Assembly: GCF_002335745.1 (NCBI RefSeq)
Contig: NZ_NIST01000001.1
Location: 5,357,525-5,421,524 of the forward strand
DNA length: 64,000 nt
Direction of reading: 5' to 3'
DNA from: Evansella halocellulosilytica
GTDB lineage: Bacteria > Bacillota > Bacilli > Bacillales > Salisediminibacteriaceae
Position numbers and translations under genes: made by a program. Below are positions 45,072 to 53,230 of the stretch, one piece after another (position 1 is the stretch's first letter; every line of letters starts with the position of its first letter). The notes under the pieces are model-generated. The model saw only the letters and a list, made by a program, of their open reading frames with translations. It did not search any database and had not been told where the DNA came from.

Positions 45072-46610
45072 TTAGTTCAGATACATTTCGACTCCTGGCC
45101 CGATTGGAAGACCAATCAATGTCCAAACGACAAAGATGATGATCCAGAAGCCAAGGAAGAAGATTGTATATGGGAGCATGATCGAAAACAGTGTTCCGAA
45201 GCCAGCTTTTTTATCATATTCACGCATAAATGCAAGAACGACAAGCATATACGGGTTTAAAGGGGTAATAATATTCGTCGATGAATCGCCGAGACGATAT
45301 GCAAGCTGTACGATCGCCGGATCATAGTTTAAGAGCATAAACATCGGAATAAAAATCGGTGCCATTAATGCCCATTGCGCAGAGCCACTGAAAATGAATA
45401 AATTTAGAACCGCTGTTAATAGAGTGAATCCTACGATTACACCAATTCCTGTTAAATTAGCACTTTGTAAAAATTCAGCACTGTTGACGGCAATCCAAAT
45501 ACCAAGGTTACTCCAATTGAAATAGGCGATAAACTGTGCTGCTGCAAAAATTAGGACGATGTATGCTGACATATCCTTCATTGATTCAGCCATATAATTA
45601 GGAATATCTTTCGTTCCTTGAATTTTTCCAACCGTTAGACCGTAAGCAATCGCGATCGTAATAAAGAAAAAGAGAATGATCGGAATAATCCCGTCTAAAA
45701 AGGGTGACGGTACGATTCCACCGTCTTCACCTCGTAAAGGTGCTCCTGAAGGCAATACAACGAGAGCTACTAAACCTAAGTAAACAAGTCCAGCAATCAT
45801 CGCATTTCGGAGTCCACGATTTTCTACGTCTGTCACTTCTTCAAGCTCATTTTCATTACTTCCTTTGTATTTGCCAAGCTTTGGTTCAATAATTTTTTCA
45901 GTAACTAATGCCCCAACAATCATTAACATTGCGACAGAGAAAATCATAAAGAACCAGTTATCAACCGGGGTAACAACAATATTTGGATCAATCGTTTGCG
46001 CAACCTCTGTCGATATACCGGATAATAGCGCATCGGTTCCAGCAATGAAAATATTTGCCGTAAAACCAGCACCAGCACCGGCAAATCCAGCTGCAAGACC
46101 AGCTAATGGGTGTCTTCCAAGCCCGTAAAACACCATCGCTGCAAGCGGCGGAACGATAATGAATGCTGCATCTGACGCTAAGTTACCGATTACCCCAGCA
46201 AATAACACTGCATATGTAACCAGTGCAGGAGGGGCGTTAAGAATCGACTTTCTCATAAATGCTTGAATTAATCCGACCTTTTGAGCAAGGCCAATACCTA
46301 ACATCATGACGAGAACGAGCCCTAGCGGTGCAAATCCAACAAAGTTATCGAGCATCGAATCAATGATATAGCGCAGGCCATCTGCTGAGATTAAACTTTG
46401 AATCGCCATTTCCTCTTCCGTACCTGGATGAACAACTGTTACTCCAAACAAGCTAACGATGGAAGATAATACGATTACGAAAAGAGCTAAATAAACGAAT
46501 AACATAAATGGATGAGGCAATTTGTTCCCTACTTTTTCCACTCCATCCAAAAACCGCATAAACTGCCCTTTCTTTCCAGTTTCATTTGGCTGTAATCCTG
46601 GATCAGTCAT
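45072..46610 (-). CDS. abgT: AbgT-family transporter
   Basis: Imports p-aminobenzoyl-glutamate; some family members instead export sulfonamides. 512 residues with about 11-13 membrane segments. Recognisable blocks: VEKVGNKLPHPFMLFVYLA at the N terminus, FAPLGLVLVMMLGIGLAQKV, DAAFIIVPPLAAMVFYGLGR, GAGAGFTANIFIAGTDALLS, SGSAQWALMAPIFIPMFMLL and DSSTNIITPLNPYMLVVLAF. RBS AGAAGGAAGG. First gene of the abg cluster; a 23-bp palindrome lies 34 bases upstream. Confidence 0.93.
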   Translation of the reverse strand: MTDPGLQPNETGKKGQFMRFLDGVEKVGNKLPHPFMLFVYLALFVIVLSSIVSLFGVTVVHPGTEEEMAIQSLISADGLRYIIDSMLDNFVGFAPLGLVLVMMLGIGLAQKVGLIQAFMRKSILNAPPALVTYAVLFAGVIGNLASDAAFIIVPPLAAMVFYGLGRHPLAGLAAGFAGAGAGFTANIFIAGTDALLSGISTEVAQTIDPNIVVTPVDNWFFMIFSVAMLMIVGALVTEKIIEPKLGKYKGSNENELEEVTDVENRGLRNAMIAGLVYLGLVALVVLPSGAPLRGEDGGIVPSPFLDGIIPIILFFFITIAIAYGLTVGKIQGTKDIPNYMAESMKDMSAYIVLIFAAAQFIAYFNWSNLGIWIAVNSAEFLQSANLTGIGVIVGFTLLTAVLNLFIFSGSAQWALMAPIFIPMFMLLNYDPAIVQLAYRLGDSSTNIITPLNPYMLVVLAFMREYDKKAGFGTLFSIMLPYTIFFLGFWIIIFVVWTLIGLPIGPGVEMYLN

Positions 46611-46643
46611 ACAAACACCTTCCTTCTAAAAAATAATTTCGCC

Positions 46644-46666
46644 AATTAAGGAATATTTCCTTAATT
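46644..46666. promoter_or_regulatory. Operator-like palindrome upstream of abgT
   Basis: AATTAAGGAA / TTCCTTAATT, 10-bp perfect inverted arms with a TAT spacer, 34 bases before the abgT start. Size and place suit a dimeric repressor or activator site of the abg genes. Confidence 0.6.
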
Positions 46667-46997
46667 ATTCCGTTATTAAATAAACTATCATAATCTGATG
46701 AAAATGTCTCTATAAAATGCTTAAAAAAATACAAAAGTACAAATTTTCCAAAAACTAGTATGGGCAATACCTTATGCTGAAGCGAATTTATACTTATACA
46801 TTGTCTATTCGTACCTGAATCCGTGATGAATTAATTTATTCTTTGTATGAATCCTAAAAATCTTTCTATTTAACTATAATGGATTATTACTCGAAGAAGT
46901 GAACAGAAGATTCTACATAAATAAGTCTTCAAACCTTGTTATAATTAGAATAGGAACGATTATTTTATTCAAATTCTTATTCACCAGGAAAGGTGTT

Positions 46998-47117
46998 ATG
47001 ATGAAATTTATTTTAGAAGCCTCTGATGAAACATTATCCACTTATTCTGGATTAGGTCTAATTGAAAAGTGTTCCATCGAGTGTCACTTTACGACAAAGA
47101 ATGAATCAAATATCTAA
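46998..47117 (+). pseudogene. Truncated transposase remnant (IS1380-like)
   Basis: 39 codons from ATG 46998, preceded by AGGAAAGGTG: MMKFILEASDETLSTYSGLG then a broken tail ending NESNI and stop. It begins 184 bases inside the left end of the element, as transposase genes do, and reads towards the right end. The rest of the gene is missing. The remaining residues resemble the start of IS1380 transposases in my recollection; a short chance frame is possible. Confidence 0.45.
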
Positions 47118-47289
47118 AGTAGATGGTTGGAAAGAGGTCCTCTTAGAAGAGTCGACTCATCTCATTAGGCAAATCGATTGCCCTGACAAGAAAGCCTGAA
47201 AGAAGAAGATGCCCCACTGAAGAAAACAGTGTTACTTAGACGAGTGAAAACTGTGATCCATAATTTAATAACTCTACAGTAATATATAA

Positions 47290-47520
47290 GAGTACCGTTG
47301 ATATGACAGGAATCTACGAGACTGTCTCTTCCTCTACTAGTATGGCTCTGTCGTATATCCGTCGAGACAAATCGATGTATTTTCGAAGAAGCAATCCTCT
47401 TTCCTGCGGGAAAAGCGAGCCTGGCGAGACCCCGCAGAACGAAACGAAGTGGAGTTTGAGGAGGCTTGCGGTTCGCCCGCGGCAAAGAAGACACTGTGAA
47501 TGCAAAAGAAGTGATGCATG
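47290..47520. repeat. Nested intergenic repeat
   Basis: Contains a fragment of the modular family (TGTCTCTTCCTCTACTAGTA ... CCGTCGAGACAA at ~47323-47371) and then TTTCCTGCGGGAAAAGCGAG ... GGTTCGCCCGCGG, a motif common between genes in bacilli. It lies inside the IS remnant; ORFs here on both strands are not genes. Confidence 0.6.
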
Positions 47521-47635
47521 AACAGATGTCGCACTTGTGCCTAGAGGTGAAAGCGAGTAGGTGGATGGCATATCAACACCTGTTATCACGGATTCAGGTA
47601 AGTACTTAAATATCCAAATATTAGATATAACAACA

Positions 47636-47683
47636 TACACCTGGCACATTTTATACAGTTTTTTGTATAAAGTACCAGGTGTA
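47636..47683. repeat. Long hairpin of the CCTGGCAC type
   Basis: Arms TACACCTGGCACATTTTATA and TATAAAGTACCAGGTGTA close on a GTTTTTTG loop. It follows the stop of the small gene at 47715-47987 on the minus strand, where it may stop transcription, and its CCTGGCAC core relates it to the other palindromes. Confidence 0.6.
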
Positions 47684-47714
47684 TTGATCTCTTCTGTAAA
47701 GGAATAATGACGTG

Positions 47715-47987
47715 TTATCCTGCAAATGCCTGTGAATTCACGCAATCTTTGTAGTGAATATCGTAGCTTCCTTCCTGTTCTTTTTTCACTCCATGAAACT
47801 CAAAATAACCAAATTCGTCTGCCTCGGTCGTATAAGTCTTTACCTGATTTCCGTACGAATCTTTTAACGTTAAGGTTAACACTTGATCCAACTTGTCATC
47901 ATACACGAACCCAAGAATGAGGACCGTACTGTTTTCCTGATCGTAAACATACGATTTTATATTCAAATCCAAACTAATTGTTTGCAT
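47715..47987 (-). CDS. Small beta-rich protein of unknown function
   Basis: 90 residues from ATG 47987 with GAAAGGAAG upstream. Alternating beta-like pattern: QTISLDLNIKSYVYDQENST, VLTLTLKDSYGNQVKTYTT, FGYFEFHGVKKEQEGSYDIH; ends CVNSQAFAG. It resembles a single Ig-like or carboxypeptidase-regulatory-like domain without signal peptide. Isolated between the IS remnant and the MITE. No family recognised. Confidence 0.6.
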   Translation of the reverse strand: MQTISLDLNIKSYVYDQENSTVLILGFVYDDKLDQVLTLTLKDSYGNQVKTYTTEADEFGYFEFHGVKKEQEGSYDIHYKDCVNSQAFAG

Positions 47988-48595
47988 CTTCTTCTTCCTT
48001 TCAATTTAACTGATTCATCTTATAGCTAGGGTTAGACAGCTAAAAGCCATATTATTCACTTTGTTGGAGAAAAGTTCCTGTTTTACTCATTCCTTAATAT
48101 ATGTAGCCTTAACGGACGGACATCGTTACCTTCACAAAAAACAATCTTTTTACTGCAGTTCCGTTATCAGTGCAAAACACGGAAACTAGTCTACTTGATT
48201 GCCTAATGACGAAATGTTAGTTAGGTTAATTCCTACCCTGTCACACTTTAGCATGATTAGATGCTTGATTGTCCGCTCGTCCGCCTAACAAGTGCTTCGC
48301 CAACAATTTCTATCATATCATAGACCTGAATCCGTGATGAATATTTTATTTTTTGTATGAATCCTAAAACTCTTTCGATTTAGCTTGGTGGAGTAAATAC
48401 TCGAATCCGTTACTGGCGGACTCTTTCACTCCAAAGCACAAGTGGTGAAAGCGAGTAGATGGATGGCATATCAACACCTGTTATCACGGATTTAGGATAG
48501 AAATATTTATGAAAAAATCCTTAAAAATAGCAAATTTAACCAAATGAATATACCCGGCCTCTTTATTGATTGCTACATAAAGAGACCGGGTACGT
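47988..48595. other. 608-bp gap with a MITE
   Basis: 48000-48320 has no gene or repeat that I can support; 48325-48496 is the short element described separately. A hairpin GACCGGGT/ACCCGGTC-like segment at ~48552-48592 (GCCTCTTTATTG / AAAGAGACCGGGT) may end the minus-strand hydrolase transcript. Confidence 0.5.
48325..48496. mobile_element. 172-bp MITE derived from the IS1380-like element
   Basis: Left end CCTGAATCCGTGAT and right end ATCACGGATTTAGG (one mismatch). About 75 bases on the left (TTTGTATGAATCCTAAAA...) and 55 on the right (GGTGAAAGCGAGTAG ... ACCTGTTATCACGG) match the ends of 46814-47598. ATAG at 48320-48323 and 48497-48500 may be a 4-bp target duplication, fitting IS1380 behaviour, though one extra A is present on the left. 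Confidence 0.75.
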
Positions 48596-49423
48596 TCACT
48601 TTAAAAATTCGCTGATCGAATGATTCATATGTCGGTTGTTATGAAAAACCATCGTGTAATGATTACAAGCTGACTTTATTGTCTGCAGATCGCATATATA
48701 TTTTTTTGTTAAGTAAAAGTCTTTTTCCAAAAATAATGGTGGATGTTCTCCGATACTTCCTGTAGCTTCGACTAATAACGTTTTACAATCTATCGTCTCG
48801 CAAACTTTTTTTATATCAAAACGGTAAAAGCTTTCAAAGTCTTTTCGAACTAGTTCCACTTCAGATTTATGCTGCCAGCGGTTATTTTTTTTCTCAATTT
48901 CATATGAGGCTATGCTCTCCATAACCTCACTCCATTCGACTCCTAATGTTGAATAAATATTCTTTAGTTCAATCGTATAGCTTTCAGGTGATTCATAGCT
49001 TTTACTCAGTCTGCTCAATGATGGCAAGACGATGTTCCGTTGGTGATTGGATGCCTCAGCAACACCATCAAGCAGGATAAGCGCTTTTACATCCGAGCGT
49101 TCTCCAGCAACGATCGCGGCTATATACGCTCCCATTGAATGTCCGAGTAGTATTGGAGATTCAATATCCATAACTTCGAGTAATGCAAGAAGGTCTTCTG
49201 CATGTCTTTCAATGGATGTGTCTTCATCGAGATCACTACTATTTCCTCTCCCCCTTAGATCATAACTAATAAATCGATATTCCGGTGAAAAAGCGTGTTG
49301 AAAATAATACATGTTTTTATGATTGCCAGTCAGTCCATGAATACTTACGATTGTTCCTTTTCTGCCGGGACTGTCAGCAATCTGAAACGTTTTGTCATTT
49401 ACACTTAGTTTATATTCTTCCAT
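48596..49423 (-). CDS. Alpha/beta hydrolase, candidate 3-oxoadipate enol-lactonase
   Basis: 275 residues with nucleophile elbow LLGHSMGAYIA (Ser ~96), oxyanion block VSIHGLTGNHKN and a late His in ACNHYTMVFHNN. General fold of serine hydrolases acting on esters, lactones or ring-cleavage products. As last gene of the ortho-cleavage cluster it is the best candidate to open the 3-oxoadipate enol-lactone (PcaD/CatD step); a different lactone or dienelactone is possible. RBS GGGAGG; 22 bases after the DUF3237 gene. Confidence 0.82.
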   Translation of the reverse strand: MEEYKLSVNDKTFQIADSPGRKGTIVSIHGLTGNHKNMYYFQHAFSPEYRFISYDLRGRGNSSDLDEDTSIERHAEDLLALLEVMDIESPILLGHSMGAYIAAIVAGERSDVKALILLDGVAEASNHQRNIVLPSLSRLSKSYESPESYTIELKNIYSTLGVEWSEVMESIASYEIEKKNNRWQHKSEVELVRKDFESFYRFDIKKVCETIDCKTLLVEATGSIGEHPPLFLEKDFYLTKKYICDLQTIKSACNHYTMVFHNNRHMNHSISEFLK

Positions 49424-49445
49424 CTTTGACCTGAACCTCCCATGG

Positions 49446-49919
49446 TCATAATACGCGATATAAGGAATAAACCGCTTTTCCTGGTAATCGTTTTCCTGTT
49501 GAGATAATGACCGTTTTATTTAGCCAGTCATATTTTTCAGAGGCTGTTTCAAAAACCGGAGAAGATCTAAAATAGTATTCTGATGGATCGACGATCTCGT
49601 TTTGATCGAGACGTTTAATAACGGCTTCTGGACCATGGCGAATCCCTTTATATGTCATCAATATCATTTGCTCATCATCCGTTTGCAGCATAATTCGGAC
49701 ATCTTGGATGACGGTTCCATCTTCTCTTTGTGTAATCCAGTCATCCCCTCCAGGTATGACAACGCCTTTTAATTGCGGACCCTCGAATGCACCGCCGGTT
49801 ACTTGAATGATTCTCCTGTTTCCTACAGGGGTTTTCCCTGCAAAAAAAGGGGGACCTATTTCCACATACAAATCACATAAAAAAGCCAATTCAGGCTGGT
49901 GTAAACGTTCAAAACTCAT
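49446..49919 (-). CDS. DUF3237 protein
   Basis: 157 residues of the DUF3237 beta-barrel type: MSFERLHQPELAFLCDLYVE, GNRRIIQVTGGAFEGPQLKG, VVIPGGDDWITQREDGTVIQ, DVRIMLQTDDEQMILMTYKG, and RSSPVFETASEKYDWLNKTV. RBS GGGGGAGAG. Found in catabolic clusters but with no proven role that I know. It lies exactly where a pathway gene is missing (muconolactone isomerase, CatC), so an isomerase-like role is a testable guess. Confidence 0.88.
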   Translation of the reverse strand: MSFERLHQPELAFLCDLYVEIGPPFFAGKTPVGNRRIIQVTGGAFEGPQLKGVVIPGGDDWITQREDGTVIQDVRIMLQTDDEQMILMTYKGIRHGPEAVIKRLDQNEIVDPSEYYFRSSPVFETASEKYDWLNKTVIISTGKRLPGKAVYSLYRVL

Positions 49920-50090
49920 CGCATCTCTCCCCCTAACAGTTTTTTCGTTTATGATGGAGCTTACATCGCGGTGTACGATTTTATTAAGTCAGCCGGTTGA
50001 ATTGTGTACTTCAAGAAGCTGCATGTATCATAAAAATGTCAATAGATGGTATTATGCATTTCAGTTGCTCTACATGTTCATAAAACAATG

Positions 50091-51287
50091 TTACATTGCC
50101 TCAATACATATACTGATCCCTTGCCCGACACCAATACACATCGTCGCTAGACCTTTAGATGCTTCTCTTCTTTTTATTTCATGCACTAACGTCGTGACGA
50201 TTCTTGCTCCGCTGCAGCCTAACGGATGACCGATTGCAATTGCTCCCCCGTTGACATTGACAGTTTTTCGATCTAGTTGGAGCTCTTGTATTGAGGCGAC
50301 AGCTTGTGATGCGAAAGCCTCATTTACCTCTACTAAATCAAGGTCGCTAACTGTCCATCCGGCCCTTTTTAACGCTTTTTCTGTTGCGGGAACTGGGCCG
50401 ATCCCCATAAATCTCGGGCTAACTCCTGCAACAGCACCTGTAATGATTTTCGCGATCGGTTCCAGACCGAGCTCATCTGCTTTCGTCTCTGACATGATCA
50501 TTAACGCAGACGCACCATCATTAATTCCAGATGAGTTTCCTGCTGTAACTGTCCCCCCTTTACGGAAAGCCGACTTAAGCTTAGATAACTTCTCAACTGT
50601 CACACCAGGCCTCGGGTGCTCATCCTCGACAACATCATTTTCCATATTAACCCAGGTGCCAGGCACCTGGATGATTTCTTCCAGCCAGTGGCCTTTTTCG
50701 TGGGCTGCTGCATATTTCCGTTGACTTTCATAAGCAAATTCGTCTTGCTGCTGCCTTGAAATATTGTATTTATTTGCGACATTTTCCGCTGTTTCACCGA
50801 GGGATTCAATCGGGAAAACGTCATTCATTTTCGGGTTAATGAACCGCCAGCCGAGGGTTGTATCATACATCTCCATATGCCCCCGAGGATAAGCCTTTTC
50901 AGGCTTCCCCATTACCCAAGGTGCCCGACTCATACTTTCAACGCCACCAACGACAAAAACATCTCCCTCGTCTGTTTTAATAGAGCGAGCAGCTTGCAAT
51001 ATTGCCTCCATCCCTGAGCCGCATAGACGATTGACCGTTACCCCTCCAACCGATTCTGGCAAACCTGCTAACAAAAGCCCCATCCTTGCTACATTTCGAT
51101 TATCCTCACCAGCCTGATTCGCACACCCAAAAATGACATCTTCAATAAGACTAGGATCGATACCCGCTTTTTTCACAGATTCTCGGATAACGAGTGATGC
51201 TAAATCATCTGGACGGACGGAAGCCAACACCCCGCCATGTCTTCCTATCGGCGTTCTTACCGCTGATACAATGACCGCATTTGTCAT
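50091..51287 (-). CDS. Thiolase, 3-oxoadipyl-CoA/acetyl-CoA acetyltransferase
   Basis: Splits 3-oxoadipyl-CoA with CoA into succinyl-CoA and acetyl-CoA (pathway inference). 398 residues; nucleophile Cys89 in VNRLCGSGMEAIL, NAFASQAVASI (Asn-Glu region), GHPLGCSGAR (His) and MCIGVGQGI (second Cys). It starts inside the stop of the cycloisomerase gene (ATGA). A perfect 19-bp palindrome lies inside it, encoding the segment QVPGTW (about residues 207-212), where thiolases are variable. The frame is kept. Confidence 0.92.
   Translation of the reverse strand: MTNAVIVSAVRTPIGRHGGVLASVRPDDLASLVIRESVKKAGIDPSLIEDVIFGCANQAGEDNRNVARMGLLLAGLPESVGGVTVNRLCGSGMEAILQAARSIKTDEGDVFVVGGVESMSRAPWVMGKPEKAYPRGHMEMYDTTLGWRFINPKMNDVFPIESLGETAENVANKYNISRQQQDEFAYESQRKYAAAHEKGHWLEEIIQVPGTWVNMENDVVEDEHPRPGVTVEKLSKLKSAFRKGGTVTAGNSSGINDGASALMIMSETKADELGLEPIAKIITGAVAGVSPRFMGIGPVPATEKALKRAGWTVSDLDLVEVNEAFASQAVASIQELQLDRKTVNVNGGAIAIGHPLGCSGARIVTTLVHEIKRREASKGLATMCIGVGQGISICIEAM
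50652..50670. repeat. 19-bp GTGCCAGGCAC palindrome inside the thiolase gene
   Basis: CCAGGTGCC-A-GGCACCTGG, perfect; same core as 30571-30599 and 37367-37391. It is translated in frame as QVPGTW. Confidence 0.9.
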
Positions 51288-52426
51288 GACTGTCCACCAG
51301 CTGCTATTACATGGTCACGCCGATACTTTTCCAACTTCGATTGATCGAGCGTTACACCGAGTCCTGGACCTTCAGGGAGGAAAATCGAACCGTCACCGAA
51401 CTTTAACGGCTGTTCAACGATGTCATCAGCGAGCCAAATTGGTCCGAATAACTCACAACCTTCTGTTAAGTTCGGGAGCGTACTATACACGTGTAATGCC
51501 GCCGCTGTCCCGATTGAACTTTCGAGAGATGTCCCGCCAAAACACGGAACACCGGCTGCTTCCGCCATTGCAGCAATTTTTTTCACACGGCTCATTCCGC
51601 CAGACTTGTGAATTTTCAAAGAAATAATGTCTGCTGCATTTTGCTTTAACAGACTATCAACCTCTTGAAGTGTACTTGCGCTTTCATCTGCCATAATCGG
51701 AACCATCGCCATCTCTTTCAGTCGTGCAAGCCCTTCAATGTTTGCTTTCGGAAGCGGCTGTTCTAAAAATTCAATCCCCGCTTCATAAAGGCGCTCCATC
51801 CATTTTCGTGTCGTCAGTTCATCCCACGATCCATTCGGGTCAATACCGACTGTCGTAAACCCTCTTAACTTTTCTGCTACTTCGATTGCTCGTTCAGCAT
51901 CCTTTGCTGCAGGTAATTTTCCCGCTTTCATTTTAAAATGAAAATGCACATTTTGTTCGATTTTCTCATGCGCCTCTTTTACATCGGCATCAACTTTTCC
52001 GACAGCTAAAGCCCAGCGAGTCGAAATAGATTCAGAATATTTCCCTCCAAACAGTTGATGAACCGGAACGTTTACTAGTTTGCCGATAATATCATACAAA
52101 GCCATTTCAACCGTTGCTTTCGCGAACTCATTTCCAAAAACTTGCCGGTCCATGATCGTCAAAAGTCTCTCAACATCATACGGGTTTTCATGTAGTAAAA
52201 GAGGGGTAAAATATTGGTCGATGACAATTTTCATCGTCTCTACACTTTCACCACCCCACCAAATACCAGGTGTCGTTCCCTCTCCAACACCGGTTATTCC
52301 TTCACTCGTTTCAATTTGTAGAATAAGAAAAGGCTTCGCATCGATTTTCGCAGCAGAAAATTGATGTGAGCGCTTTAAAGGAATATCCACTATATCCGTT
52401 AAAATACGAGTCATTTTTACATCCAC
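51284..52426 (-). CDS. Muconate cycloisomerase-type enzyme (enolase superfamily)
   Basis: Converts cis,cis-muconate to muconolactone (or a related cycloisomerisation). 380 residues. Catalytic Lys of the KxK motif in HFKMKAGK, metal ligands in GIDPNGSWDE, IEFLEQPLP and PIMADESAS, second-side Lys in ISLKIHKSGG; C-terminal PCFGGTSLESSIGTAAALH. This set is that of the muconate-lactonising group, which also holds dipeptide epimerases and o-succinylbenzoate synthases; the aromatic context favours muconate. GTG start at 52426; an ATG 12 bases on is an alternative. Gene order places it before the thiolase. Confidence 0.88.
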   Translation of the reverse strand: MDVKMTRILTDIVDIPLKRSHQFSAAKIDAKPFLILQIETSEGITGVGEGTTPGIWWGGESVETMKIVIDQYFTPLLLHENPYDVERLLTIMDRQVFGNEFAKATVEMALYDIIGKLVNVPVHQLFGGKYSESISTRWALAVGKVDADVKEAHEKIEQNVHFHFKMKAGKLPAAKDAERAIEVAEKLRGFTTVGIDPNGSWDELTTRKWMERLYEAGIEFLEQPLPKANIEGLARLKEMAMVPIMADESASTLQEVDSLLKQNAADIISLKIHKSGGMSRVKKIAAMAEAAGVPCFGGTSLESSIGTAAALHVYSTLPNLTEGCELFGPIWLADDIVEQPLKFGDGSIFLPEGPGLGVTLDQSKLEKYRRDHVIAAGGQS

Positions 52427-52453
52427 TGAAGATCTTCTCTCCTCTCCTCCGTA

Positions 52454-53230
52454 TCAGTCCCCTGACACTCGATTCTTCTCATTTGTTATTTCCTTTAAAC
52501 GGCGCAAATGGGCTAGTTCAGTTGCAGTAGGCGGACTAGTTTCAATGACATGATCGGCAACTTTTAAATCCCACCCGCAGTTCGACTTCACATCCTCAAT
52601 AGAAATCCCAGGGTAAACTTCTGATAATACGAGCTCTTTCGTCTCAGGGTCCGGACGTAACAAGCCTAAATCTGTGATAACTTTTGTCGGCCCTCTACCC
52701 GAAAATCCTAATTCATTTCGTGACCGACCGCCCTTAAAGTAACCGACAGAAGTAATAAACTCGAGTTTTTCAACAAACGCCCGTTTTTTTAGTGACATGA
52801 CAATAAACACTTCATTTGCAAGTGCTGCAATTTCTGGAGCTCCTCCTGCTCCAGGAAGCCTTACTTTCGGTTCATCATAGCTGCCTATGGCAGTTGTGTT
52901 TAAATTTGCGAATTTATCGATTTGTGCTCCACCTAAAAATCCAATGTCGACTCTCCCGCCTTGCAGCCAATAATTAAATATTTCAGGTAACGGAACAATC
53001 GTATCCGCTGTTACAGCAAGCTCATCATCTCCAATTGACAATGGTAACGTACGCGGTTTTGCCCCAATCGTTCCCGATTCATAAATCAATGTCGCGTTCG
53101 GTGCATGTGTCTGCCTCGCAAGATTTGCAGCTGCACTCGGAAGTCCGATCCCAACAAAACAAGTGATTCGGTCGGTTAATTGTCGTGCCGCAACAATCGT
53201 CATCATTTCACTTGGCGTATAGTCATTCAT
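52454..53230 (-). CDS. 3-oxoadipate CoA-transferase subunit B (CatJ type)
   Basis: Moves CoA from succinyl-CoA to 3-oxoadipate with subunit A. 258 residues; the active-site Glu is in ATLIYESGTIGAKP, followed by VDIGFLGGAQIDKFANLNTT and GAGGAPEIAALANEVFIVMS, the glutaconate-CoA-transferase-like family to which CatJ belongs. Start overlaps the subunit A stop (ATGA). Confidence 0.87.
   Translation of the reverse strand: MNDYTPSEMMTIVAARQLTDRITCFVGIGLPSAAANLARQTHAPNATLIYESGTIGAKPRTLPLSIGDDELAVTADTIVPLPEIFNYWLQGGRVDIGFLGGAQIDKFANLNTTAIGSYDEPKVRLPGAGGAPEIAALANEVFIVMSLKKRAFVEKLEFITSVGYFKGGRSRNELGFSGRGPTKVITDLGLLRPDPETKELVLSEVYPGISIEDVKSNCGWDLKVADHVIETSPPTATELAHLRRLKEITNEKNRVSGD

Larger units (their letters stand above)
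46814..47598. mobile_element. Decayed IS1380-like element
   Basis: Ends CCTGAATCCGTGAT (46814-46827) and ATCACGGATTCAGG (47585-47598) are perfect 14-bp inverted repeats (16 bp counting flanking TA). Inside lie a truncated transposase start (46998-47117) and a nested intergenic repeat (~47290-47520). At 785 bp it is about half the usual IS1380 size, so the transposase is mostly deleted. No clear target duplication. Family assignment rests on CCT-type ends and the N-terminal transposase pattern. Confidence 0.65.

Noticed and set aside
47636-47683. att site or IS end for the long hairpin
   Set aside because: It lies outside the right IS end (47598), has no partner copy of equal length, and fits better as a palindromic repeat or terminator.
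47165-47745. Several ORFs of 65-143 codons on both strands
   Set aside because: They read through the IS remnant and nested repeats, overlap each other and lack ribosome sites.
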